Assembly: GCA_018652595.1 (NCBI GenBank)
Contig: JABIBU010000018.1
Location: forward strand, 1-46,598
DNA: 46,598 bases
From: Candidatus Magasanikiibacteriota bacterium
Lineage (GTDB): Bacteria > Patescibacteriota > Patescibacteriia > Magasanikbacterales > UBA922
Direction: 5' to 3'
Below, piece by piece: positions 39,082 to 46,598 of this stretch. The notes beneath the pieces were generated by a model, which had not been told where the DNA came from, ran no database searches, and worked only from the letters and a program-made list of their open reading frames with translations. The position numbers and the translations under genes are program-made. Each line of letters starts with the position of its first letter. Position 1 is the first letter of the stretch.

Positions 39082-39180
39082 GCAGAGAACCGGTATTGTC
39101 GGTACCACAAACCGAAGTAATAACCCGCCCGCAACACTTGCGCTAGCATGGCGGGCGGACCACTATACCATGGCCACCCC
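39082..39180 (-). pseudogene. Second decayed tRNA-His copy with a palindrome inserted in the D-loop
   Basis: GGGGTGGCCATGGTATAGTGGT-[CCGCCCGCCATGCTAGCGCAAGTGTTGCGGGCGGG]-TTATTACTTCGGTTTGTGGTACCGACAATAC. Confidence 0.78.
39124..39158. repeat. Dispersed GC-rich palindrome, copy 3 (inside the tRNA-His pseudogene)
   Basis: CCCGCCCGCAACACTTGCGCTAGCATGGCGGGCGG. Confidence 0.75.
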
Positions 39181-39236
39181 GATTGAGACTTTTTATAGAA
39201 CGGGCATATTATATACCAAAAAAGCTTTTTTGTCAA

Positions 39237-39953
39237 CTATTTATGGCCAGACAAAGTATTTTTATATGGCCTACCAAAAAGACTCATCTTAAAAAAATTA
39301 ACAGCATAAACAAAAAGTCTTTTATCAAAAACAAATCTCCTTACAGAAACATGGCATTTTAAATTCATATCAAGCCTTATTCTACCAAACCTACTTAATT
39401 TTCTACACATATCCATGTCTTCGCCATACTTTAAATCACCGTTAAACCCGGAAGTCTTATTATAGATATTTTTTTTAAATGTCATATTATTTCCCATTGC
39501 TCCAATCTTTCCCAGAGAGACTATGCGCGAAAAAAACCACAGACCCCAGTGAGAAAAAAACCGCAATATGTTTTTCCAGGGCGATGCATCATAAAAATAA
39601 AACTGCCCACCCAAGCAAACTAATTTTGGATCATTATCAAATCTTTTTTTAACTTGCAACAAATAATCTTCTGGCAAATGTGTATCTGCATCAATATGTA
39701 GTACATATTCACCTCGGGCCATCTCTGTGCCGGTCTTTCTAGCTTGTCCTACGCCCTTTCTAGGCTCATCAACGACTAAAACACCCAAAGACCTGGCTAT
39801 TTGACCAGTCTTGTCTGTAGAGGCGTTATTTACCACGATTATTTCAGTATCAAAATCACCTTGTTGTTTTTGAACAGACCTGATACTCTCCGAGATATAT
39901 TCTTCTTCATCAAAAGCAGGGATGATAATTGAAAATTGTATAAATTCTTTCAT
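39237..39953 (-). CDS. Glycosyltransferase family 2
   Basis: FSIIIPAFDEEEYISESIRSVQKQ...EIIVVNNASTDKTGQIARSLG...YVLHIDADTHLPEDYL. Confidence 0.93.
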   Translation of the reverse strand: MKEFIQFSIIIPAFDEEEYISESIRSVQKQQGDFDTEIIVVNNASTDKTGQIARSLGVLVVDEPRKGVGQARKTGTEMARGEYVLHIDADTHLPEDYLLQVKKRFDNDPKLVCLGGQFYFYDASPWKNILRFFSHWGLWFFSRIVSLGKIGAMGNNMTFKKNIYNKTSGFNGDLKYGEDMDMCRKLSRFGRIRLDMNLKCHVSVRRFVFDKRLFVYAVNFFKMSLFGRPYKNTLSGHK

Positions 39954-40057
39954 ATGAAATAATTATAACAGAAAAACAGTAAAAACAAAATCTACCAGAT
40001 AGGCAGATTTAAATATCATAATTATTAATTACAAAAACAGCAACAATGAAATATGGA

Positions 40058-40627
40058 CTACTCACCAAAATCCCACATATCATCTGGAGCAACGCTACCT
40101 TCTGGCCCCCAAACACTTTCGTAGCCGGGCACAACAACACTTTCACCAAGAGGGTCTGTGGGCGGGTAATAATCCGTCATATCTTTTTTTACACCCCACT
40201 CGGCCTGGAAAAATCCTCCTCCCCCAGGAGAGTCTATATTTTGCGCTTCAAATAAAGCGTCTTGAACAAAAATAGTAATACTATATGAACTCAAAACTAT
40301 AAGAGTACCTATTACAGCATATTTTATTGTTTTTTGAGCACTCTTTATTTTTTCTTCATCACCACCAGCTGTCATCCAAATAAAGCCAGAGTAGAATATA
40401 TAAACCAAAAATATTGTACCCAAAAGAGATAGGGCGATTCTTATAATATTAACCACAATCATGCGTGGGTCTTCTGCCTGACCAAACGACGCCCCCCTTT
40501 CACCTGCTACAGCCTGTAACTGCGATCCAATCTCTCCAGTGTCTATACCATCACCAGTAGCCAAAACTAACCCCGCGAAAAAAAGCCCTAGCAAGATTAG
40601 AAATATAGAAAAAAATATTTTTTTCAT
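40058..40627 (-). CDS. VirB2/TrbC-like pilin-type membrane protein
   Basis: Signal peptide + IALSLLGTIFLVYIFYSGFIWMTAGGDEEKIKSAQKTIKYAVIGTLIVLSSYSITIFVQ. Confidence 0.85.
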   Translation of the reverse strand: MKKIFFSIFLILLGLFFAGLVLATGDGIDTGEIGSQLQAVAGERGASFGQAEDPRMIVVNIIRIALSLLGTIFLVYIFYSGFIWMTAGGDEEKIKSAQKTIKYAVIGTLIVLSSYSITIFVQDALFEAQNIDSPGGGGFFQAEWGVKKDMTDYYPPTDPLGESVVVPGYESVWGPEGSVAPDDMWDFGE

Positions 40628-40639
40628 AAATACTTACTA

Positions 40640-41035
40640 TTATTGTATATTAACTTTTTGCCCCGTAGCCTGTGTCCCAACAAAAAGAGTGACACTGTAA
40701 GAAAGCAAGATGATGGTCAAACCAATTATGGAGCCCACTATTATCTTCTGTGCTTTTTTTACTTGTTCCTCATCTCCGCGTGAATTGACATACACAAAAC
40801 CACCGTACACAACCAGGGCCAAAAATATTGAGCCAACCACACCCAAGGCTATCTTTAGCACCTCTACTATTATTATTTGTGGTGATGTTGGATTGCCCAG
40901 ACCAGCTGTGTCAGCACCTTCTTTTATCTGTTCTACTACTTGATTTTTTAAGTCTACAGACTGTGTGGTATCAAATAAAAAAAATACACCCAAAAAAGAC
41001 AAGAGTAGCAAAAAGATTGTAAGTTTTTTTTTCAT
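40640..41035 (-). CDS. VirB2/TrbC-like pilin-type membrane protein
   Basis: IALGVVGSIFLALVVYGGFVYVNSRGDEEQVKKAQKIIVGSIIGLTIILLSYSVTLFV. Confidence 0.85.
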   Translation of the reverse strand: MKKKLTIFLLLLSFLGVFFLFDTTQSVDLKNQVVEQIKEGADTAGLGNPTSPQIIIVEVLKIALGVVGSIFLALVVYGGFVYVNSRGDEEQVKKAQKIIVGSIIGLTIILLSYSVTLFVGTQATGQKVNIQ

Positions 41036-41044
41036 AAATTATGA

Positions 41045-41437
41045 TTATACAGATCCACTAGCAGTTCTGGATAGAATAGCCAAAACTACAAAATTGGTAA
41101 TACTATAGGAGGCCAGCACTATCACCAAGCCTATGATCGATGATATTATAATTTTTTGAGCTTTTTTTATTGTCTCTTCTTCACCACGAGCGGTCATCCA
41201 GAGATAGCCCGCGTAGACCATTAGAACCAAAAACACAACACCCACCATGGACAAGGCCCCCTTTACAGCAACTCCTATAGTCTCCGCCAAAGTGGTATCC
41301 GTAGCCCTTTCATAGCCCGCTTTAGTGGCCGCACTGTCTACCAGACCGACACCAAGAATATCTTTTCTTTGGGCCAAAGCCGGACTCACTAATAAAAACA
41401 CCACCAACAGACTGAGAAAAAAACTTTTTATTTTCAT
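41045..41437 (-). CDS. VirB2/TrbC-like pilin-type membrane protein
   Basis: ALSMVGVVFLVLMVYAGYLWMTARGEEETIKKAQKIIISSIIGLVIVLASYSITNFV. Confidence 0.87.
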   Translation of the reverse strand: MKIKSFFLSLLVVFLLVSPALAQRKDILGVGLVDSAATKAGYERATDTTLAETIGVAVKGALSMVGVVFLVLMVYAGYLWMTARGEEETIKKAQKIIISSIIGLVIVLASYSITNFVVLAILSRTASGSV

Positions 41438-41479
41438 ATTAATTATATTGTTATACTATTATGTATCTATTTTTTTACT

Positions 41480-41839
41480 CTAAAATCTGCCTGTTACAAA
41501 CTTAGTTATTGCATAGGCACTCAAAGTAATAATTAGACCAATTATTGTACTTATTATAATTTTTTGAGCTTTTTTTATTGTCTCTTCTTCACCACGAGCG
41601 GTCATCCAGAGATAGCCCGCGTAGACCATTAAGATCAAGAATATAAGCCCAACCAAACTAAGAGCAGCATTTATTCCAGTACCGACCACATCTTCTATAT
41701 TTTTTTCTGTTACACCAGCCTTGCCTGCCACTGAGCCCGCAACACTGTTGGCGCTACCTAGCCCTGCTGCAAAAATAGGAGTGACACAAGAAAACAAAAC
41801 AAATGCAATCGTGGTCAATAAAATAATTTTTTTCATAAT
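41480..41839 (-). CDS. VirB2/TrbC-like pilin-type membrane protein
   Basis: ALSLVGLIFLILMVYAGYLWMTARGEEETIKKAQKIIISTIIGLIITLSAYAITKFV; start trimmed approximately to MKKIILL. Confidence 0.87.
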   Translation of the reverse strand: MMKKIILLTTIAFVLFSCVTPIFAAGLGSANSVAGSVAGKAGVTEKNIEDVVGTGINAALSLVGLIFLILMVYAGYLWMTARGEEETIKKAQKIIISTIIGLIITLSAYAITKFVTGRF

Positions 41840-41859
41840 TTTAAATTTAATAATTATAA

Positions 41860-42573
41860 TTAGAAAGGGTTCCATTCAGCATTTTCCCACTTATCACTAA
41901 ATTCCCATTCGCTATTTTCTATTTTTATTTGTACTGCCTTTTGGCATGCCTTTTCACCTTCATCGCCCTTTAAATCAGGCACCCACTGACCATCCTCTGG
42001 AATACTTATATCTTGAGTCGAATAATCTTTTATTTGTACCAGCACATCACATTGTGCTTTTGTCAGTAAGCTTCCTGTCCAACCAGACTGACCAACCCCA
42101 GCAAAACCACCCTCTGTCTCCCACCTGTCGAGACAGCAACCGGTTGGGTCTCCCTCAACAGCATCTGGAACGTCCTTGTCCGTGGTAGATGATCCAGACT
42201 GTCCAGATATTATTCTACTTGTTATAAAATTAGTCATCGCATATGCACCCACAACTATTAATAACCCTATTATAGCACCAATTACAGTACTTTTTGCTTT
42301 TGTAATGCTTTCTTCATTTCCTCTGGCAAGCAACCACTTGAAACCACCATAAAAAATAATTATAAAAAATACTATTGCCACGAGAGCTAGAGCGGCCTTT
42401 AGTACATAACCACCTACAACTGTTATATCAGACTCTACCACCCCAGTCTTCGTCACAGCCTTGCTAAGCTCATCTTGAGCATCTGTGGCTTTCAATTTTT
42501 GGGCAAAAGCAAATGAAGGTAGTAATAGCACTATCATTGCTATAAAAATTATAATTGTTTTTTTTATTTTCAT
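41860..42573 (-). CDS. VirB2/TrbC-like pilin-type protein with C-terminal ectodomain
   Basis: ALALVAIVFFIIIFYGGFKWLLARGNEESITKAKSTVIGAIIGLLIVVGAYAMTNFI followed by ~100 aa with GCCLDRWE; start trimmed to MKIKKTI. Confidence 0.85.
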   Translation of the reverse strand: MKIKKTIIIFIAMIVLLLPSFAFAQKLKATDAQDELSKAVTKTGVVESDITVVGGYVLKAALALVAIVFFIIIFYGGFKWLLARGNEESITKAKSTVIGAIIGLLIVVGAYAMTNFITSRIISGQSGSSTTDKDVPDAVEGDPTGCCLDRWETEGGFAGVGQSGWTGSLLTKAQCDVLVQIKDYSTQDISIPEDGQWVPDLKGDEGEKACQKAVQIKIENSEWEFSDKWENAEWNPF

Positions 42574-42577
42574 AATT

Positions 42578-43426
42578 TTATTTTTCTTCCCAAACACACA
42601 CACCAGTTTGGGCCTGCATTTCTTGGCAGTCTTCTTTGTCTTTTAGACTCCAGCACTCTACTTCATTATCAATATTCGGATTTTTTAAAATACATTCGTC
42701 TTCGTTAATTGGAACACAGTACAGTTCACAAACGTCGTTTTGAACATCATTACCAATAATACCACACACATCACCAGGAAACGGAAAGCAGGTGCCAGTA
42801 CATATCTCAGACAATCCTACACCAGTCGCATGACAACCATCTTCATCTTCATCTTCATCTTCACCATCTTCATCTTCACCATCCGCACTCTCCACCTCAC
42901 CACAACACATCTCATCACTAACAGAACAAAGTTTCTTTTCCCAGGTATCTCCCTTGTTTTCTATATCCTCATACTCACCTGGTATGGTACATTCGGTAAT
43001 TTTCTTACACTCCCAATCAGGATGCTCAGTAGCACAAGTTTTTGCCTCTGTATTACCAGTATTAGTCTCGCCCATTATACCTGTAAAAACAAAGTTGGTA
43101 ATGGCATAGGAGGCCACCACTATTATAATACCAATAATGGCTCCAGTAATAGTGTCCATTGCTTTCTTTTCCATTTCTTGATTTCCCCTGGCCAACATCC
43201 AAGTGACGCCACCAAAAAGCATGAGGGCAAAAAACAAAACACCAATCATTGATAGACCTGCACCTATTAAATTTCCCACTATATTTGTTATCTCACCAGA
43301 CTTAAGCCCTGCCGCACCACCAGTCGCCTTATATCCATAGTCAGTCGCCAACACAGGAACAACAAAAAAACTAATCACACCAAACATAACCAGGAATATA
43401 ATTAATTTTTTATTTATTTTTGACAT
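42578..43426 (-). CDS. VirB2/TrbC-like pilin-type protein with acidic, Cys-rich C-terminal ectodomain
   Basis: GLSMIGVLFFALMLFGGVTWMLARGNQEMEKKAMDTITGAIIGIIIVVASYAITNFV, then CATEHPDWECKKITEC...DEMCCGEVESADGEDEDGEDEDEDEDGC...; start trimmed to MSKINKK. Confidence 0.88.
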   Translation of the reverse strand: MSKINKKLIIFLVMFGVISFFVVPVLATDYGYKATGGAAGLKSGEITNIVGNLIGAGLSMIGVLFFALMLFGGVTWMLARGNQEMEKKAMDTITGAIIGIIIVVASYAITNFVFTGIMGETNTGNTEAKTCATEHPDWECKKITECTIPGEYEDIENKGDTWEKKLCSVSDEMCCGEVESADGEDEDGEDEDEDEDGCHATGVGLSEICTGTCFPFPGDVCGIIGNDVQNDVCELYCVPINEDECILKNPNIDNEVECWSLKDKEDCQEMQAQTGVCVWEEK

Positions 43427-43437
43427 AACAAATATTT

Positions 43438-44247
43438 TTATTCCCACTTACACAGATTAGTTTTATCTTCTACTAAAACACAGTTATCCTCATCCACAAC
43501 ACATACTTCATCCATGTTTATACCATCTTTCACCTGACAAAAGTCCTCTTTTACACAGTATTGACTACAGAGAGCATTAACAAAACTATCTTCCGCCTCA
43601 CAATTATCAGCAGTACAATCTTGTAAACAAAAATCATTAATTGATTTGGTCCCAGCCTGACATGATGCTTTTGCCTTACAGCATTTTATCTCGTCACCCT
43701 GACCAGGAGCATTGCACAGGTCATCATCTGCTTTTTCACCTTCTGCAGTGCTACAGTCGACCGAAATCCTACAAGACCAATCATCACTTTTTTGTGTGGT
43801 CGCACAAGTATCACAACCAGCAAAAGTGCCGGATTTACCAGAACACTTGGAGGAATCACTGGAAGACCCACCAGATGAATAAGAGCTACCCTCTATTCCT
43901 TTGAAAACAAAGTTGGTAATTGCATAAGAAGACGCCACTATTATAATACCTATGATAGCTCCGGTAATAGTATTGAGGGCCTTTTTTTCCATTTCTTGAT
44001 TGCCTCTGGCCAACATCCAAGTAATACCACCAAAAAGCATGAGAGCAAAAAATAAAATTCCCACCAGAGTAAGGCCGGCACCAATTAAATTTCCTACTAT
44101 AACAGGAATTGTGTCTGATGTCGTAAGTCCTGCCTTATCGCTTGTTGCCTTTAGGCCCAGATCGCCCGCCAGTGCAGGGGTAACAAAAAAACAAATGAAC
44201 CCAATCGCTATAAAAAAAATAATTAATTTTTTATTTATTTTGGACAT
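43438..44247 (-). CDS. VirB2/TrbC-like pilin-type protein with Cys-rich C-terminal ectodomain
   Basis: GLTLVGILFFALMLFGGITWMLARGNQEMEKKALNTITGAIIGIIIVASSYAITNFVF, then CDTCATTQKSDDWSCRISVDC...DEIKCC.... Confidence 0.88.
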   Translation of the reverse strand: MSKINKKLIIFFIAIGFICFFVTPALAGDLGLKATSDKAGLTTSDTIPVIVGNLIGAGLTLVGILFFALMLFGGITWMLARGNQEMEKKALNTITGAIIGIIIVASSYAITNFVFKGIEGSSYSSGGSSSDSSKCSGKSGTFAGCDTCATTQKSDDWSCRISVDCSTAEGEKADDDLCNAPGQGDEIKCCKAKASCQAGTKSINDFCLQDCTADNCEAEDSFVNALCSQYCVKEDFCQVKDGINMDEVCVVDEDNCVLVEDKTNLCKWE

Positions 44248-44267
44248 GAATATTTTTAAAACTATTT

Positions 44268-45305
44268 TTACTTATACTCGCAAATTTCTTCCGCATTGGG
44301 ACAATCAAACTCGTCTAATGTTTGGCAAAGATCAGAGTCAGGACCAGAATAAACACAGGATCCTGATTCACCAGAACACCACAACTCTACATCAAAATCT
44401 AATAGGCTTATTGGAGATACCTCCCCACAAGCCTTACTTGGCGCAAGAGCACTGTTGGACTGACACTTTTCACTTAACTTTTCACTTGCTTTCGCTTTAC
44501 AAGTTGCCTCGCTCCCACCTTCTGTAGCAGTACAACAAATCTCATCGTTTGCATCGCATTTATTTTTTATCCAGTTCGTACCTGGCCCAACCCCCAGAGC
44601 ATTATAATCCGACAAGCCACATGCGGTCAACTTCTGACAGCTCCAATTGGGATTATGCTGTTCACACAAACCTAGCGTTTTTGGTTCAGTGCCATCATCT
44701 TCATCCTCTTTTGGTTTTTCGCCATCACCTTCTATGGCCGTACAACAAATCTCATCGTTTGCATCGCATTTACTTTTTATCCAATTCATACCTGGCCCAA
44801 CCCCCAGAGCATTATAATCCGACAAGCCACATGCGGTCAACTTCTGACAGCTCCAATTGGGATTATGTTTTTTACACGGACTCACTATTTTTGGTGAGTC
44901 TATATCTGTGACAGAGGACGAAGAGGATGAAGGAGTATTTAAGTTCTGACCAACATTACTAAAAAGAAAGCCAACCAAGACATAAGAAGACAACACTATT
45001 ACCACCCCAATAGTTGCCCCAATCATTATTCCTCCGGCTTTTTTTTCTCTTTCTTGATTGCCCGCAGCACTCATCCATACGACACCACCATAGACCATTA
45101 GTGCGAAAAATAAAATACCAACCAATGACAAAACAGCACCAAGCAGTTCACCTATCATTGTTTGCAAAGAAGCACCCTTAAAATTAGTTATGGGTGTTTG
45201 GTCAGCTGTAACATCTATTCCATACTGAGCATGAACAACAAAAAAAGGTGTAAATAGTATTACAATAATTATTACGAGAAGGTAAAACTTTTTTGACATA
45301 GCCAA
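44268..45305 (-). CDS. VirB2/TrbC-like pilin-type protein with duplicated Cys-rich modules
   Basis: VLSLVGILFFALMVYGGVVWMSAAGNQEREKKAGGIMIGATIGVVIVLSSYVLVGFLF, then two near-identical HNPNWSCQKLTACGLSDYNALGVGPG(M/T)NWIK(S/N)KCDANDEICCTA modules. Confidence 0.9.
   Translation of the reverse strand: MAMSKKFYLLVIIIVILFTPFFVVHAQYGIDVTADQTPITNFKGASLQTMIGELLGAVLSLVGILFFALMVYGGVVWMSAAGNQEREKKAGGIMIGATIGVVIVLSSYVLVGFLFSNVGQNLNTPSSSSSSVTDIDSPKIVSPCKKHNPNWSCQKLTACGLSDYNALGVGPGMNWIKSKCDANDEICCTAIEGDGEKPKEDEDDGTEPKTLGLCEQHNPNWSCQKLTACGLSDYNALGVGPGTNWIKNKCDANDEICCTATEGGSEATCKAKASEKLSEKCQSNSALAPSKACGEVSPISLLDFDVELWCSGESGSCVYSGPDSDLCQTLDEFDCPNAEEICEYK
44530..44657 (-). repeat. Intragenic duplication, copy A (128 nt)
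   Basis: gtacaacaaatctcatcgtttgcatcg...ctccaattgggattatg; differs from copy B at about 3 positions. Confidence 0.95.
44740..44867 (-). repeat. Intragenic duplication, copy B (128 nt)
   Basis: Same 128-nt block offset by 210 nt (an in-frame multiple of 3). Confidence 0.95.
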
Positions 45306-45319
45306 TAAATATCTACTTC

Positions 45320-45724
45320 TTATTCCACATCACTATACTGAAATCCCCCACCTTTGGTTGCCTCCAAAATACGAGTAGTCACAAAACGAGTAATAGAATA
45401 AGCTGTTAAAATAATAACTAAACCTATTACCGCTGCCATTAATATTTTTTGTGCATCTTTTACATTTTCTTCATTACCACCAGCAGTCATCCATTTGAAC
45501 CCTGCATATAAAACTATCACCAAAGCGATCGTACCCAAAAGCCCCAAAACAACTCTAACCATCATCGCCACTGTAAACCTAACATCCTGACTTCCAAGAC
45601 CTGAGTGCGCCCCATAGTCCAGACCTATATAGGGCCCAGTTCCTGCCTTTACTGCTGACAAGAAAAAAAACATTCCTACTACAAAAAATAGTAGAAACAA
45701 CCCAACTACGATTCCTTTTTTCAT
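45320..45724 (-). CDS. VirB2/TrbC-like pilin-type membrane protein
   Basis: VLGLLGTIALVIVLYAGFKWMTAGGNEENVKDAQKILMAAVIGLVIILTAYSITRFV. Confidence 0.87.
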   Translation of the reverse strand: MKKGIVVGLFLLFFVVGMFFFLSAVKAGTGPYIGLDYGAHSGLGSQDVRFTVAMMVRVVLGLLGTIALVIVLYAGFKWMTAGGNEENVKDAQKILMAAVIGLVIILTAYSITRFVTTRILEATKGGGFQYSDVE

Positions 45725-45798
45725 ATTGTGTATATTAATAATTACTTTGCTCCACCCCCGAAGAGGCGGAACATAATAATAATTACTATAAAGCAGTC

Positions 45799-46242
45799 TT
45801 ATTCTACTGGAAATTCGCTATATGCGTCAAACTCAGAAGTAGCCGTATAAAGTTGCATCAATACGAATCTAGCGATGGCGTAGGCACTAAGAATAATGGC
45901 CAAACCAATAACACCAGAAAATATAATTTTGCGAGCTTCACCAACCTTTTCTTCGTTACCACCAGCAGTCATCCAACGAAAGCCACCCCAAAGTACGATT
46001 ACTACAGCTACGATACCAAGAAGCCCTAAAGCTACGTTGATAATACTAGCTATTGTAGTTCTCACATCTTCCTTTCCAAGACCTGTCTCATCTGCATAAC
46101 CAATACCAAAAGGGTCTACAGGTGCCACAGGATCATCATCAGCTACTACTGGCAATGCAGGGACAAATAATAATCCCATCACAAAAACAGCAGCAATAGT
46201 CATTACAATTTTATATTTAACTAATTTTGTCAATAAATACAT
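45799..46242 (-). CDS. VirB2/TrbC-like pilin-type membrane protein
   Basis: ALGLLGIVAVVIVLWGGFRWMTAGGNEEKVGEARKIIFSGVIGLAIILSAYAIARFV; GGGGGTGAG SD upstream. Confidence 0.87.
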   Translation of the reverse strand: MYLLTKLVKYKIVMTIAAVFVMGLLFVPALPVVADDDPVAPVDPFGIGYADETGLGKEDVRTTIASIINVALGLLGIVAVVIVLWGGFRWMTAGGNEEKVGEARKIIFSGVIGLAIILSAYAIARFVLMQLYTATSEFDAYSEFPVE

Positions 46243-46292
46243 GTTCTCACCCCCTTTCTTTTAAAGGATCTCATATTTTATTTTTTATACTT

Positions 46293-46598
46293 TTATGGAA
46301 TATTAAGACCTGTCGTAGGACCAGAACTTCCTTGTTCTCTCGCACCAATTCCTTCTAGTACCAACCCTAGTATAGCATAACTACCAAAAATTAGAAACAG
46401 TCCAATGACTGCCCACATCATAGTTTGGCTACCTTTTTTTACCTTTTCTGCACTGCCGGCAGAAGTAAGCCAAAGGAAACCACCATAGACAAAAACCAAT
46501 AGTGTAACTGATCCCAAAATACTCATTCCTTTAGAAACTATTTTACCAAGCAAGATTCTAATATCTGTAGTACCAAGAGGATTGTCCAATTTTACAAA
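46293..46598 (-). CDS. VirB2/TrbC-like pilin-type membrane protein, N-terminus cut by window edge
   Basis: GMSILGSVTLLVFVYGGFLWLTSAGSAEKVKKGSQTMMWAVIGLFLIFGSYAILGLVL; reading frame open to the window end. Confidence 0.82.
   Translation of the reverse strand, partial: FVKLDNPLGTTDIRILLGKIVSKGMSILGSVTLLVFVYGGFLWLTSAGSAEKVKKGSQTMMWAVIGLFLIFGSYAILGLVLEGIGAREQGSSGPTTGLNIP

Noticed and set aside
42740-44911. + strand ORFs opposite the pilin-type array
   Set aside because: Antisense shadows of better-supported - strand genes; the apparent repeats in them reflect the duplicated Cys modules.

Overview
AT-rich bacterial chromosomal window. Gene content and style (reduced genome, standard code, VirB2-like pilin paralogs) suggest a Candidate Phyla Radiation/Patescibacteria lineage (inference). 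From left to right it contains: (i) the 5' ~2.1 kb of a 23S rRNA gene on the - strand with no 16S upstream; (ii) a copper/thiol cluster with ECF sigma factor, putative membrane regulator, DsbA-like, DUF411, HMA-TauE/SafE-cupredoxin fusion and CopA; (iii) an RNA block, rpsO - NYN nuclease - pnp, with a structured pnp leader; (iv) rpiB-rpe-trxB, a PfkB kinase and two adjacent ATP-grasp ligases; (v) an XerC-like recombinase, tRNA-Arg and slipin; (vi) a putative integrated mobile element of about 8 kb (large serine recombinase, AlbA_2/Schlafen-like protein, SNase, gene II/X-like replication protein, structured intergenic DNA) next to one intact and two decayed tRNA-His copies; (vii) the most striking region, a same-strand array of at least 11 paralogous VirB2/TrbC-like two-TM pilin-type proteins (about 40.06-46.59 kb, running off the window). 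Three of these carry Cys-rich C-terminal ectodomains built from a shared module, with very recent internal and inter-gene duplications. Several sub-60-aa ORFs missing from the supplied track, strong promoters, terminators and dispersed palindromes were also identified by eye. All family calls are from motif recognition only; no search was run.
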